This document shows positions 33,113 to 40,732 of a stretch of DNA of 42,094 nucleotides, piece after piece. A model generated the notes under the pieces. It was not told where the DNA came from and made no database searches. It saw only the letters and a program-made list of their open reading frames with translations. Numbering within the stretch: position 1 is the stretch's first letter; every line of letters begins with the position of its first letter. Both the position numbers and the translations under genes were made by a program. Source of the stretch: SZUA-448 sp045593785 (GTDB lineage: Bacteria; Bacillota; Clostridia; Lachnospirales; Lachnospiraceae); NCBI GenBank assembly GCA_045593785.1, contig JAZNXH010000139.1:1-42094 (forward strand). Reading direction: 5' to 3'.

Positions 33113-33955
33113 ATGGCAGGAACATTGTATTTGTGTGCGACGCCAATCGGAAATCTGGAAGATATGACGTTTCGGGTTCTCCGAACTCTAAAAGAAGTTG
33201 ACCTGATTGCGGCGGAAGATACAAGAAACAGCATTAAGCTGTTGAACCATTTCGAAATCAATACGCCGATGACAAGTTATCATGAGTTTAATAAGTTTAG
33301 CAAAGGACCGCAGTTGGTAGAAAAATTGTTGGCGGGAACGAACATCGCGTTGATTACGGACGCCGGTACACCGGGCATCTCAGATCCCGGAGAGCATTTG
33401 GTGATGCTGGCAAGAGAAGCAGGAATTCCGGTTAGTTCGCTTCCGGGGGCATGTGCCTGCGTGACAGCACTTACCATGTCGGGACTTCCGACCGGAAGAT
33501 TTGCGTTTGAAGCTTTTCTGCCGCCGGATAAGAAGATAAGGGCAGCACGACTAAAAGAGCTTCAGACAGAGACCCGAACCATCATTCTGTATGAAGCCCC
33601 TCACCGTTTGGTGAAGACTTTGGCAGAATTACTGGAGGCGTTAGGTGACCGCAAGATATCCGTATGCCGGGAATTGACCAAGAAACATGAGACCGTATTT
33701 GCTTCTACGATTGAGCAGGCACTCGCATATTATGAGGAAAATGCTCCGAAAGGGGAATGTGTTCTGATTGTTGAGGGAGTCGAACCCAAAGAGCTGGAGA
33801 AAGCGGCACAGGAAGAGTGGCAACAGATATCGATTGAAGAACATATGCAATATTATCTGGATCAGGGCATGGAGAAAAAGGAAGCCATGAAAGCCGTGGC
33901 AGCAGATCGCGGAATTGGAAAAAGAGAGGTATATCAAGCATTATTGAGCGAATGA
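33113..33955 (+). CDS. rsmI: 16S rRNA 2'-O-methyltransferase RsmI
   Basis: Methylates the ribose of C1402 in 16S rRNA. 280 residues from ATG 33113 (MAGTLYLCATPIGNLEDMTFR), with AAAGGATG as ribosome binding site. The tetrapyrrole-methylase fold shows AEDTRNSIKLLNHF, LITDAGTPGISDPGE, SSLPGACACVTALTMSGLP and LYEAPHRLVKTL. It is the last gene of the yaaR-rsmI unit, ended by a strong terminator. Confidence 0.95.
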   Translation: MAGTLYLCATPIGNLEDMTFRVLRTLKEVDLIAAEDTRNSIKLLNHFEINTPMTSYHEFNKFSKGPQLVEKLLAGTNIALITDAGTPGISDPGEHLVMLAREAGIPVSSLPGACACVTALTMSGLPTGRFAFEAFLPPDKKIRAARLKELQTETRTIILYEAPHRLVKTLAELLEALGDRKISVCRELTKKHETVFASTIEQALAYYEENAPKGECVLIVEGVEPKELEKAAQEEWQQISIEEHMQYYLDQGMEKKEAMKAVAADRGIGKREVYQALLSE

Positions 33956-33956
33956 A

Positions 33957-33988
33957 AAAGAGCCGATGAAAATCGGCTCTTTGTATTT
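33957..33988. terminator. terminator between rsmI and abrB
   Basis: AAAGAGCCGAT (33957-33967) pairs perfectly with ATCGGCTCTTT (33972-33982) around GAAA. T-rich sequence follows on the plus side and A residues precede, so it can serve both rsmI and the convergent abrB. Confidence 0.9.
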
Positions 33989-34001
33989 GATTCGTAATTG
34001 G

Positions 34002-34256
34002 TTAGATAAGACCTGCGAGCTTTGCAAGTTCGGTGATGGTCTTCTTGGAAACCTTCTTACCGCAGTAGTCATAAAGTTCTTCTCTGGAACCGCTGAAGAT
34101 ATCAGCCGGCTCGTACTTCTGAAGAATAATCTTCTCTTCTTCTACGTAAATCTCCAACGGATCTCTTTCCTCAACGCCAAGGGTTCTTCTTAACTCGATG
34201 GGGAGAGTGATACGTCCGAGCTCATCAAGTTTTCTTACAATACCAGTGCTTTTCAT
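34002..34256 (-). CDS. abrB: AbrB/SpoVT-type transition-state regulator
   Basis: Small swapped-hairpin DNA-binding protein, 84 residues from ATG 34256 (GGAGG upstream). The N-terminal domain MKSTGIVRKLDELGRITLPI ... RRTLGV is typical of AbrB. The C-terminal half (KYEPADIFSGSREELYDYCG, SKKTITELAKLAGL) resembles AbrB of clostridia. Such proteins repress post-exponential and sporulation genes. Its own AT-rich promoter region could be autoregulated. Position next to rsmI matches Bacillus abrB. Confidence 0.9.
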   Translation of the reverse strand: MKSTGIVRKLDELGRITLPIELRRTLGVEERDPLEIYVEEEKIILQKYEPADIFSGSREELYDYCGKKVSKKTITELAKLAGLI

Positions 34257-34343
34257 GTGGACCTCCAATCGTATAAGCATGTCGATATGTCAAAGAAATA
34301 AATCTGAAATATGCGACGAGCAAATGTTGTAATTCGTATTGCA

Positions 34344-34372
34344 ATGCTACCATATTTCGTAAATATTGTCAA
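34344..34372 (-). promoter_or_regulatory. abrB promoter
   Basis: On the minus strand TTGACA (34367-34372) and TAGCAT (34344-34349) are 17 nt apart. The sequence around the -35 (AATATTGACAATATT) is AT-rich and symmetric, of the kind AbrB binds. The remaining gap to the S1 gene holds its candidate promoter only. Confidence 0.7.
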
Positions 34373-34449
34373 TATTCGTGAGTAGAAATAAGAGTGTTGC
34401 TGTCGAAATAAAGGCATGAAAAAAGGGTGTATTTGTCGGGGGTTCAGGC

Positions 34450-34478
34450 TTGTTTTTTCAGGGCGTCTATGCAATAAT
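34450..34478 (+). promoter_or_regulatory. candidate promoter of the S1-domain gene
   Basis: TTGTTT (34450-34455) and AATAAT (34473-34478) with a 17-nt spacer, about 65 nt before the start codon. Both boxes deviate from consensus. Confidence 0.4.
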
Positions 34479-34543
34479 AATGGAAATAATGAGCTTGCAA
34501 CAGCACGATATAAAAGGTGGCTGTTGGAAAGGATGGCAATTAG

Positions 34544-35506
34544 ATGGCAGAGGAAAAAACAGACGTGACTACGGAAGAAATTGTGACGGAGATTGTGGAA
34601 GAAGTTATTCCGTCTATGGACGAGTTTGCAGACGAATTGGAAAAGTCATTTCATAAGCATATGCCCGGAGATATTGTATCCGGACCGGTAATCGGCATAT
34701 CGGACAGTGAGGTTATTATTGATCTTGGTTCTTATGCAGAAGGCATTATTAAGTTAGAAGAACTGAGCAATGATCCCCGTTTCTCTATTAAGGCAGACAT
34801 TGCAATCGGTGAGGTCGTGAGCGCAACGGTATTGCGCGAAGACAGAGAAGGGAATCTACTTCTTTCCAGAAAAAAAGCAGATGACCTTCTGGCATGGGAA
34901 GCACTGGAGAAAATGAAAGAAGAAAAGACGGTTTGCAAGGTAAAGGTAGCCGAAGCCGTAAAAGGTGGTGTGACAACCTTCTTAAAAGGAATCCGGGCAT
35001 TTATCCCGGCATCTCAACTCGCAATGAACTATGTAGAGGATGTAAGCTTGTTTGTAGGAAAAGAGTTATCAGTCGTGGTAATTACGGCAGATGAAGAGGA
35101 GAAAAAGCTGGTTCTTTCTGCAAAAGAAGTAGAGAAAGAAGCGGAAAAAGAATCCTATACACGCAGAGTGAACAATCTGATCCCCGGAACCGTAGTAAAT
35201 GGTATTGTAGAAAAGTTGATGCCGTTTGGTGCGTTTGTGCAGTTTGGAGAAGGGCTGTCCGGTCTGGTGCATATTTCCCAGATTAGTGAGAAACGTCTGA
35301 AATCGCCGGCGGAGGTACTGAAGGAAGGCGACAGTGTCACAGTAAAGATTCTGGAAGTAAAAGACGGAAAAGTAAGTCTCAGCATCAAGGCTGCCACTGA
35401 GAAAGAACCGGTAGAAGATGAACTGGAAGAAGCACCGTTTGAATATTCGAGTGGCGGGGAAGCGACCACCGGACTTGCTGCATTGCTGAAAAATATCAAG
35501 TTATGA
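34544..35506 (+). CDS. S1-domain RNA-binding protein (short ribosomal protein S1-like)
   Basis: 320 residues: an acidic N-terminal stretch (1-40) and three S1 domains at about 42-110, 125-195 and 208-280, the last the best (VPGTVVNGIVEKLMPFGAFVQFGEGLSGLVHISQIS-like, residues 209-246). Firmicutes S1-type proteins usually have four domains, E. coli S1 six. The last domain with its LVHISQIS is typical of mRNA-binding S1. The protein probably aids translation or mRNA handling. It lies alone between abrB and spmA with its own terminator; ribosome binding site AAAGGATG. Confidence 0.88.
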   Translation: MAEEKTDVTTEEIVTEIVEEVIPSMDEFADELEKSFHKHMPGDIVSGPVIGISDSEVIIDLGSYAEGIIKLEELSNDPRFSIKADIAIGEVVSATVLREDREGNLLLSRKKADDLLAWEALEKMKEEKTVCKVKVAEAVKGGVTTFLKGIRAFIPASQLAMNYVEDVSLFVGKELSVVVITADEEEKKLVLSAKEVEKEAEKESYTRRVNNLIPGTVVNGIVEKLMPFGAFVQFGEGLSGLVHISQISEKRLKSPAEVLKEGDSVTVKILEVKDGKVSLSIKAATEKEPVEDELEEAPFEYSSGGEATTGLAALLKNIKL

Positions 35507-35539
35507 AAATGTTATAAGCGAAAACAATACCGTGACAGG

Positions 35540-35571
35540 AAAGAGCCGTATCATCATACGGCTCTTTTGTT
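35540..35571. terminator. shared terminator of the S1 gene and spmA
   Basis: AAGAGCCGTAT (35541-35551) pairs perfectly with ATACGGCTCTT (35556-35566) around CATC, followed by TTGTT on the plus side and preceded by A-rich sequence. The last codons and the stop of spmA lie inside the stem. Confidence 0.88.
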
Positions 35572-36156
35572 ACGATGAGAGAATCGTCGTGCGACAACGG
35601 AAAATATAATACCTGATAAAACAGAAATAAAAGTAGCAATAATGCCTGCAGTAAGTGTTGCGGTAGGATTTACTGAGCCGTACTGACTCCGGTAGGCAAT
35701 GATATTGACCGGAATCAATTGCAGAGAGGCAATGTTGATGATAAGGAAGGTACACATGTCAGTGCTTGCCCGGGATTTCTCTTTTTCTGGATTCAGATCG
35801 GAGAGTTCTTTCATGGCTTTTAATCCAAACGGTGTGGCGGCCCAACCCAGTCCCAGAAAATTTGCAATCAGATTTGATACAATATATTCCCCGGCCGGAT
35901 GATCTTTGGGGACACCCGGGAAGAGCAGATGCAACAACGGACGAAGGAAACGTTCCAATCGGGAGATGATACCGGCAGAGCGGGCAATCGCCATAAGACC
36001 GGTCCAGAAGGCCATGACACCGAGCATGGTAATACAGAGGGTAACGGCATCTTTCGCAGAGTCTAAAAGTGCAGTGTTTACCTGCGTGATGGTTCCGTGG
36101 ATACAACCATAGATGAGACCGATCAGTAACATGCCTGCCCAGAGAAGATTTAGCAT
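35554..36156 (-). CDS. spmA: spore maturation protein A
   Basis: Integral membrane protein of the nucleoside-recognition (Gate) family, needed with SpmB for full dehydration of the spore core in Bacillus and Clostridium. 200 residues from ATG 36156 (MLNLLWAGMLLIGLIYG, GGAGG upstream). It has several hydrophobic segments and the typical GLGWAATPFGLKAMKELSDLN and TDMCTFLIINIASLQLIP. No spmB follows: the next gene is convergent. A longer in-frame start (36240) lacks a ribosome binding site. The gene suggests a spore former. Confidence 0.93.
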   Translation of the reverse strand: MLNLLWAGMLLIGLIYGCIHGTITQVNTALLDSAKDAVTLCITMLGVMAFWTGLMAIARSAGIISRLERFLRPLLHLLFPGVPKDHPAGEYIVSNLIANFLGLGWAATPFGLKAMKELSDLNPEKEKSRASTDMCTFLIINIASLQLIPVNIIAYRSQYGSVNPTATLTAGIIATFISVLSGIIFSVVARRFSHRNKRAV

Positions 36157-36183
36157 ACAACCTCCACAGAAATGTAAAATGAG

Positions 36184-36214
36184 AAAAAACCGGCAGAACT
36201 GTTCTGCCGGTTTT
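36184..36214 (-). terminator. terminator of the GGDEF gene
   Basis: AAAACCGGCAGAA (36186-36198) and TTCTGCCGGTTTT (36202-36214) form a 13-bp stem with a 3-nt loop and, in the minus direction, a T tract. It separates the cyclase gene from spmA, so spmA needs a promoter in or near this hairpin, or read-through. Confidence 0.9.
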
Positions 36215-36243
36215 CTGCTTATCACAATATATGAAAACAAATC

Positions 36244-38127
36244 CTATTTATTCTTGTGGTCAATCTTCATCTGATACATACGCTCATCGGTAGCACGCAT
36301 AATCTCCTCAATGGTGAACTTGGAAGGATCATTATATAGAACATAACCCCAGCTGGCAGCTGCCGGATATGTTTCCGGATTGGTTTTGTTTAAGCGCTCC
36401 AGCGTATAGAGGAAGTCTTTGGCAAAGTTTTCTGCGTCTTTTTGCGTATAGCCGACACCGAAAACAGCATACTCGTCACCACCGATACGTGCACAAGGTT
36501 CTCCTGCCTGAGCAGCAGACAAGAGCGCCTGAGCGATACGTTTTAGTGCAATATCGCCTTGTGCATGACCATAAGTATCATTGATATACTTCAAATCATC
36601 CAGGTCTGCAGCAAATGAGAATAATGACAAGCCCTCTTCACAGGCACGGCGATACATCTCTTCACTGCGCAACTGGAAACCGCGACGGTTCATCAATCCG
36701 GACAAGGAGTCGTGTATGTAAAGCGTGTTCAATTCATCTACAGTCTGTTGCAATTCATAGCGGATACGATATGCTTCCAGGGAGTTGGAAAAGTAAACAA
36801 AGAGTGGAAGTATCTCTGCGGTATGCGCCAGACTGTCTTCATAATTAAATGCAAAGTATCCGTAGCAACAGCTACGATAATGGACTGAGGAGAAGATGTA
36901 GGCCAATGGCCGGTCTTCCAGCATAATTGTTGGCAAAAGCTGTTTTTTGGAAAAGCTTTCTGCCGGGATACGGGTCGCGTTATAGATACCCATCTCCATA
37001 TTAACCGTCTCGGTGAAGCCAAAACTTTCACGTTGTTGTCCACGCTCTTTCCAATCGGTGGAGAGGCAGATACAGAAACCTTTTATCTTATGTTCCCATG
37101 CAAAGAAATCCGAAAGCTGTTGGTAGAGATTCTCTACATCCGGTGCAGACTGCAACTCAATAGAGAGGTACATAACGCGGTTTGCAAGAATTTCCTGATT
37201 GGAGCGATCCTCTGTTACACGCTGTCGCAGGCTACGCAGTTCGGTCTTATCCATCGTGCCGCAACCACAGGACTCGCGGTAAACGGTAAAATGATCGCAA
37301 TACGAGGTGTGCGGAATCTCTTCGCCGCGGAGCATGGACAGCAGACAGTTTACACCGATGGTACCCATGGAATATGCAGAGATATTAACCGTTGTTAATG
37401 GCGGGGAATAGGTGATGGCATCTTCAATGTCATCACAGCCGGTGACTGCAACATCTTCCGGAACCCGGATACCACGCTTATTAAGTTCATGGCAAACCAC
37501 GAGAGCAGAATAATCGTTCGCACAAACAATTGCCTGCGGAAGTTCATCTTCTAATTCGAGAAAATACTTGGTTGCATCTACTGATTTATTCCGCCAGAAA
37601 TCACCGTGGAACACACGACGTTCGTCATAGAGACCGTGACGCTTCATACAATCTTCGTAGCATCTAAGGCGATCTTTTGCGATCTGCATGTGAGGAGTTC
37701 CGGATAAAAAGTCGATACGGGTAAAGCCGTGATCTGTTACAAAGTGCTCGATTACTTCTTCCAGAACATGATAGTTGTCAATGGTTACACAGGGAATAAA
37801 ACCAAAATCTGTATTCAGAGAAATTGCAGGGCAGGAAGCACGTTCGCAGAGCCGTTTCACCCTCTGAATCTGTTCTTCGGTAAAGTATGTAGGTGTGGTA
37901 GCAAAAATAAGTCCGTCCAGCTGGGAAATATCGGCCAGCTCAAAGACATTCATCTCACCCTGATCAAAGATCGGGAGGTCGTAAGAAGTGTACATGGAGA
38001 AAATGGCCACGTTGATATCGTTTTGTCTGGCAGTTTCAACAATACCACGACATAATTCAGATTGAAATGTGTCGTCGAAATGGTCGGTAATAAATAAACC
38101 AAAGGTTTTTCTTTTGTTGCGAAACAT
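36244..38127 (-). CDS. LacI-like sensor domain fused to GGDEF diguanylate cyclase
   Basis: 627 residues. The N-terminus (5-290) is a complete LacI/GalR-type ligand-binding fold: TFGLFITDHFDDTFQSELCRG, LDGLIFAT, AIVCANDYSALVVCHEL, RVPEDVAVTGCDDIEDA and SPPLTTVNIS. The usual LacI helix-turn-helix is missing and there is no signal peptide or membrane helix, so it senses a cytoplasmic ligand. A middle region (300-450) may be GAF-like. The GGDEF domain (470-625) has ADLDDLKYINDTYGHAQGD and the active IGGDEY (549-553), so it should make cyclic di-GMP. The inhibitory RxxD site is QAGE (540-543), so product inhibition is probably absent. It lies 11 nt after the upstream gene, with AAAGGAGG. Confidence 0.9.
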   Translation of the reverse strand: MFRNKRKTFGLFITDHFDDTFQSELCRGIVETARQNDINVAIFSMYTSYDLPIFDQGEMNVFELADISQLDGLIFATTPTYFTEEQIQRVKRLCERASCPAISLNTDFGFIPCVTIDNYHVLEEVIEHFVTDHGFTRIDFLSGTPHMQIAKDRLRCYEDCMKRHGLYDERRVFHGDFWRNKSVDATKYFLELEDELPQAIVCANDYSALVVCHELNKRGIRVPEDVAVTGCDDIEDAITYSPPLTTVNISAYSMGTIGVNCLLSMLRGEEIPHTSYCDHFTVYRESCGCGTMDKTELRSLRQRVTEDRSNQEILANRVMYLSIELQSAPDVENLYQQLSDFFAWEHKIKGFCICLSTDWKERGQQRESFGFTETVNMEMGIYNATRIPAESFSKKQLLPTIMLEDRPLAYIFSSVHYRSCCYGYFAFNYEDSLAHTAEILPLFVYFSNSLEAYRIRYELQQTVDELNTLYIHDSLSGLMNRRGFQLRSEEMYRRACEEGLSLFSFAADLDDLKYINDTYGHAQGDIALKRIAQALLSAAQAGEPCARIGGDEYAVFGVGYTQKDAENFAKDFLYTLERLNKTNPETYPAAASWGYVLYNDPSKFTIEEIMRATDERMYQMKIDHKNK

Positions 38128-38138
38128 AAAGGCCTCCT

Positions 38139-38885
38139 TTATCGGCGATAAACGATGTTGTTTCCTTTTTTTCCTGTTTTGTGAACTACGCCGATGTGTG
38201 AAAGAATATTCAACATAACACCGGCAAGTGATTGGTTACAATGAAGCTGTTGTCTTAAATCTGCGGAAGTAAATTCATCCGGAAGTTCCCTGGGTAATAA
38301 TCGGGCAAAATCTGATTGTGTCTCCAAGGTAACGATGTCGTATAAATCGGTAGGAATACCATCATTCCGAGTAGAACCTTTTTTCAGATCCTTGCTCCAA
38401 CCATCCAGCAGACGGTATTCTTCAACATCCAATAAGACAACATGAAATTTTAGATTCTTATGGGGCAGAAACATCTTAATCCGGTAAAGTTCGGGAAAAA
38501 CAGAAAGCGCCGATCCCGTTTTGGGAGACTTGCGCGGCTTGCTCACCTCGCCGGTGGTTTGGTTGACCCAGCGTAACCATTTGTGATGGTTGACCGGATA
38601 AACGATAGTAACCGGATAGAGCGGCAAGAATGCTTCCAGTTTTCTTCGGAGCTTATAAAATCCACGTGTCTGGATCTCGATAATCTCTTCACCGGTAAAA
38701 ATATCTGCAACAAAACCGGCAACTTTTTGCTCCTGTTTTGAGGAGTCCGGTTCATAGAAGTTTTTTAAAACTGCATGAATGGTCTTCTCCTGCAGGGTTC
38801 CGACGCCGTTCTCAATCCGGATACCACTGATAACTTCATCACAGATATCATGAAACTGTTTTTTGTGTGATTCTGAAACAAGCAA
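38139..38885 (-). CDS. uncharacterised protein, PD-(D/E)XK-like core plus winged helix
   Basis: 248 residues from TTG 38885, supported by GAGG 7 nt upstream. I do not recognise a named family. The N-terminal half has an order of Glu33 in a helix, Asp61 in VADIF and Glu70-x-Gln72 in IIEIQT followed by a basic helix (GFYKLRRKLEAF), which fits the PD-(D/E)XK nuclease core with Gln for Lys. The centre (WLRWVNQTTGEVSKPRKSPKTG) is basic. The C-terminus (about 205-248, TSADLRQQLHCNQSLAGVML ... TGKKGNNIVYRR) looks like a winged helix. It is the first gene of a unit with the cyclase gene. Nuclease activity is inferred only. Confidence 0.75.
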   Translation of the reverse strand: MLVSESHKKQFHDICDEVISGIRIENGVGTLQEKTIHAVLKNFYEPDSSKQEQKVAGFVADIFTGEEIIEIQTRGFYKLRRKLEAFLPLYPVTIVYPVNHHKWLRWVNQTTGEVSKPRKSPKTGSALSVFPELYRIKMFLPHKNLKFHVVLLDVEEYRLLDGWSKDLKKGSTRNDGIPTDLYDIVTLETQSDFARLLPRELPDEFTSADLRQQLHCNQSLAGVMLNILSHIGVVHKTGKKGNNIVYRR

Positions 38886-39018
38886 TGTGCTGCCTCATTT
38901 CTCTTCGTATAAATTCGGATATTTTAACGCGTATAGTGTATCATAAATTATTGCTTTTGACGAGTCCCAATTTGTTAGTTTTATAGCATATTTTTGTGAT
39001 TTTCCTTTGAACGCGGGG

Positions 39019-39047
39019 TTGACAAGACGGAAACTCCCACGTAATCT
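39019..39047 (+). promoter_or_regulatory. candidate promoter of the M18 aminopeptidase gene
   Basis: TTGACA (39019-39024) and TAATCT (39042-39047) at 17-nt spacing, about 32 nt before the start codon. The -35 is perfect, the -10 weak. The divergent gap (38886-39078) also must hold the promoter of the unknown-GGDEF unit, which I could not place firmly. Confidence 0.5.
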
Positions 39048-39078
39048 TAAAGAAAGCATTGGAACGAGGAGAGAAATC

Positions 39079-40377
39079 ATGAGCGATATGAAAAAATGCA
39101 AAGATATTTCGAAAAAATTAGCCACATATATTAAGGAATCTCCGACGGCATATCATGCAGTGGCTGCAGGAATCAAAAGACTGTCTGCTGCAGGATTTGC
39201 AGAATGGTCACCGATGGCAGCAGATGCGGTAAAGCCGGGTGCAAAGTTCTGGTACAGTCCATATCCTACCTGTCTGTTTGCCTTTGTAATCGGTAATGCC
39301 GGAGGTATGTTGAAGCTTGCGGGCGCACATACCGATTCCCCTTGTTTTCATATTAAGCCGAATCCGGATTGTCCGCAGCAATTGTATCTGCGTCTGAACA
39401 CGGATATTTACGGCGGACCGATTCATAACTCCTGGCTGGACCGACCGCTTTCGATTGCAGGAAGTGTCGCACTTCGAGATGGACAGAATGCAATGCCGAA
39501 ATTACAATTGGTAGATCTGAAAGCACCGGTTCTTACGATTCCGAATCTTGCAATTCATATGAATCGCGATGCGAATAAGGGACACGAGTGGAATCCGCAG
39601 ACGGAACTGCTGCCGTTGCTTGGTATGAAAGATGAGAAGGAGAAAGACGCCGGTTTTGTGAAGTTCCTAGCCAAGAAGTTAAAGGTAAAGGCAGAAGACA
39701 TTCTGGATTTTGATTTGTTTGTATATAATACGGAAGACGCGTTGTTCCAAGGCATGAACGAGGAGTTTTTGTCCGCACCGCGTCTGGATAATCTGACCTC
39801 TTGTTATGCATTACTGGAGGGTCTGTGCGAAGCCGGTGTTCCCGATGGTATCAGTGTGATTGCACTGTATGACAATGAAGAGATTGGTAGTCTTACGGCA
39901 CGCGGAGCAGATTCGAGAACGCTTCCGATGTTGCTTGAAAATATCTATGAAGCACTCGGAAAATCACGCAGTGAGATGAATGCCGATATTATGGCAGGCA
40001 CCTTGTTGTCCGTGGATGTTGCACACGCATTGCATCCGAATTTTGTTGGTAAGAATGATCCGACGAACTTTGCACTTATGAATGAAGGCGTTGTTTTTAA
40101 GCTTAACAGCAATCAGAAATACATCAATAATCTTGAGACTTTGTCCCGACTGGAACTTTTGTGCGAAAAGGAGCAGATTCCATATAAGAAGTATGTGAAT
40201 CGCTCCGATGTAGCCGGTGGTGGAACGATTGGCAACCGCATGGCATCGCATCTTCCAATGTGTGGTCTGGATATGGGTGTACCGCTTTTGGCAATGCATT
40301 CTGCACGTGAGATGATGGGAGTAAAGGATCAGTTGGCATTGCAGAATCTGGTAACGTCGTTTTTTACAAATTTCTAA
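39079..40377 (+). CDS. M18 family aminopeptidase
   Basis: Zinc-dependent cytoplasmic aminopeptidase, usually with preference for acidic N-termini, forming large dodecamers. 432 residues from ATG 39079 (GAGGAG upstream). Metal and catalytic motifs: His in AGAHTDSPCF, Asp in APRLDNLTS, Glu-Glu in YDNEEIGSLTARGA, Asp in SVDVAHALHPN and the C-terminal His in LLAMHSAREMMG. The central DIYGGPIHNSWLDRPLSIAG is typical of the family. No terminator is seen after it. Confidence 0.93.
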   Translation: MSDMKKCKDISKKLATYIKESPTAYHAVAAGIKRLSAAGFAEWSPMAADAVKPGAKFWYSPYPTCLFAFVIGNAGGMLKLAGAHTDSPCFHIKPNPDCPQQLYLRLNTDIYGGPIHNSWLDRPLSIAGSVALRDGQNAMPKLQLVDLKAPVLTIPNLAIHMNRDANKGHEWNPQTELLPLLGMKDEKEKDAGFVKFLAKKLKVKAEDILDFDLFVYNTEDALFQGMNEEFLSAPRLDNLTSCYALLEGLCEAGVPDGISVIALYDNEEIGSLTARGADSRTLPMLLENIYEALGKSRSEMNADIMAGTLLSVDVAHALHPNFVGKNDPTNFALMNEGVVFKLNSNQKYINNLETLSRLELLCEKEQIPYKKYVNRSDVAGGGTIGNRMASHLPMCGLDMGVPLLAMHSAREMMGVKDQLALQNLVTSFFTNF

Positions 40378-40427
40378 ATGATTCTTGTGGGAGTTGCACA
40401 AATCAGTTTTGAGCGTCCGCGCTGACG

Positions 40428-40456
40428 TTGACTTTTGGGCGGTTGGTTGATATAAT
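40428..40456 (+). promoter_or_regulatory. strong promoter of the metG leader RNA
   Basis: TTGACT (40428-40433) and TATAAT (40451-40456) separated by 17 nt. Transcription should begin near 40462-40464, leaving a leader of about 270 nt before metG. Confidence 0.88.
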
Positions 40457-40461
40457 GACTG

Positions 40462-40732
40462 CGGTTGATATCTTGAGAAGGTATTACCAGAGGATGAAGC
40501 GTTGGGGAGCGTTTTGGAAGGCATATGCCGAATAAGGTTAGTAGCCTGATGTATCGGTTGTTTCAGACAACCGCCTTGTAACAGGAGCCGCCGGCTAAGA
40601 TGAGCGCGGTGGGATGGTTGCAAGAGCAGTAATACATCCGGTTGCTAACCTTATTCCGTGCATAATATGGATTTGTGTTTGTACAAAAGAGTGTATCTTT
40701 TGGATGCAGACGCAGGAAAGGCATAGTGAAGA
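40462..40732 (+). ncRNA. structured leader RNA of metG, unrecognised class
   Basis: The core (40530-40656) is closed by GAATAAGGTTAG (40530-40541) pairing with CTAACCTTATTC (40645-40656), 12 bp without mismatch. It continues as five more pairs including U-G (40542-40546 with 40640-40644), one mismatch, and GATGTAT (40548-40554) with ATACATC (40632-40638), about 24 pairs in all. Inside, CGGTTGT and ACAACCG (40555-40561, 40567-40573) form an arm with loop TTCAG. Further short arms are likely: AGCC/GGCT or CCGC/GCGG around 40586-40610, and TTGC-AAGA-GCAG. Nearer metG, CAAAAGA and TCTTTTG (40684-40700 region) pair. There is no T-box sequence, no known riboswitch core and no ORF with a ribosome binding site. 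It may be a regulator of metG or an independent small RNA. Confidence 0.6.

Noticed and set aside
38895..39125. 76-codon minus-strand ORF before the unknown-protein gene
   Set aside because: It overlaps the M18 peptidase start and both promoter regions, lacks a ribosome binding site and shows no protein-like conservation pattern; it is better explained as chance.
40462..40732. T-box or methionine riboswitch before metG
   Set aside because: The conserved T-box antiterminator sequence, a terminator and the SAM riboswitch core motifs were looked for and not seen; only an unassigned structured RNA can be claimed.
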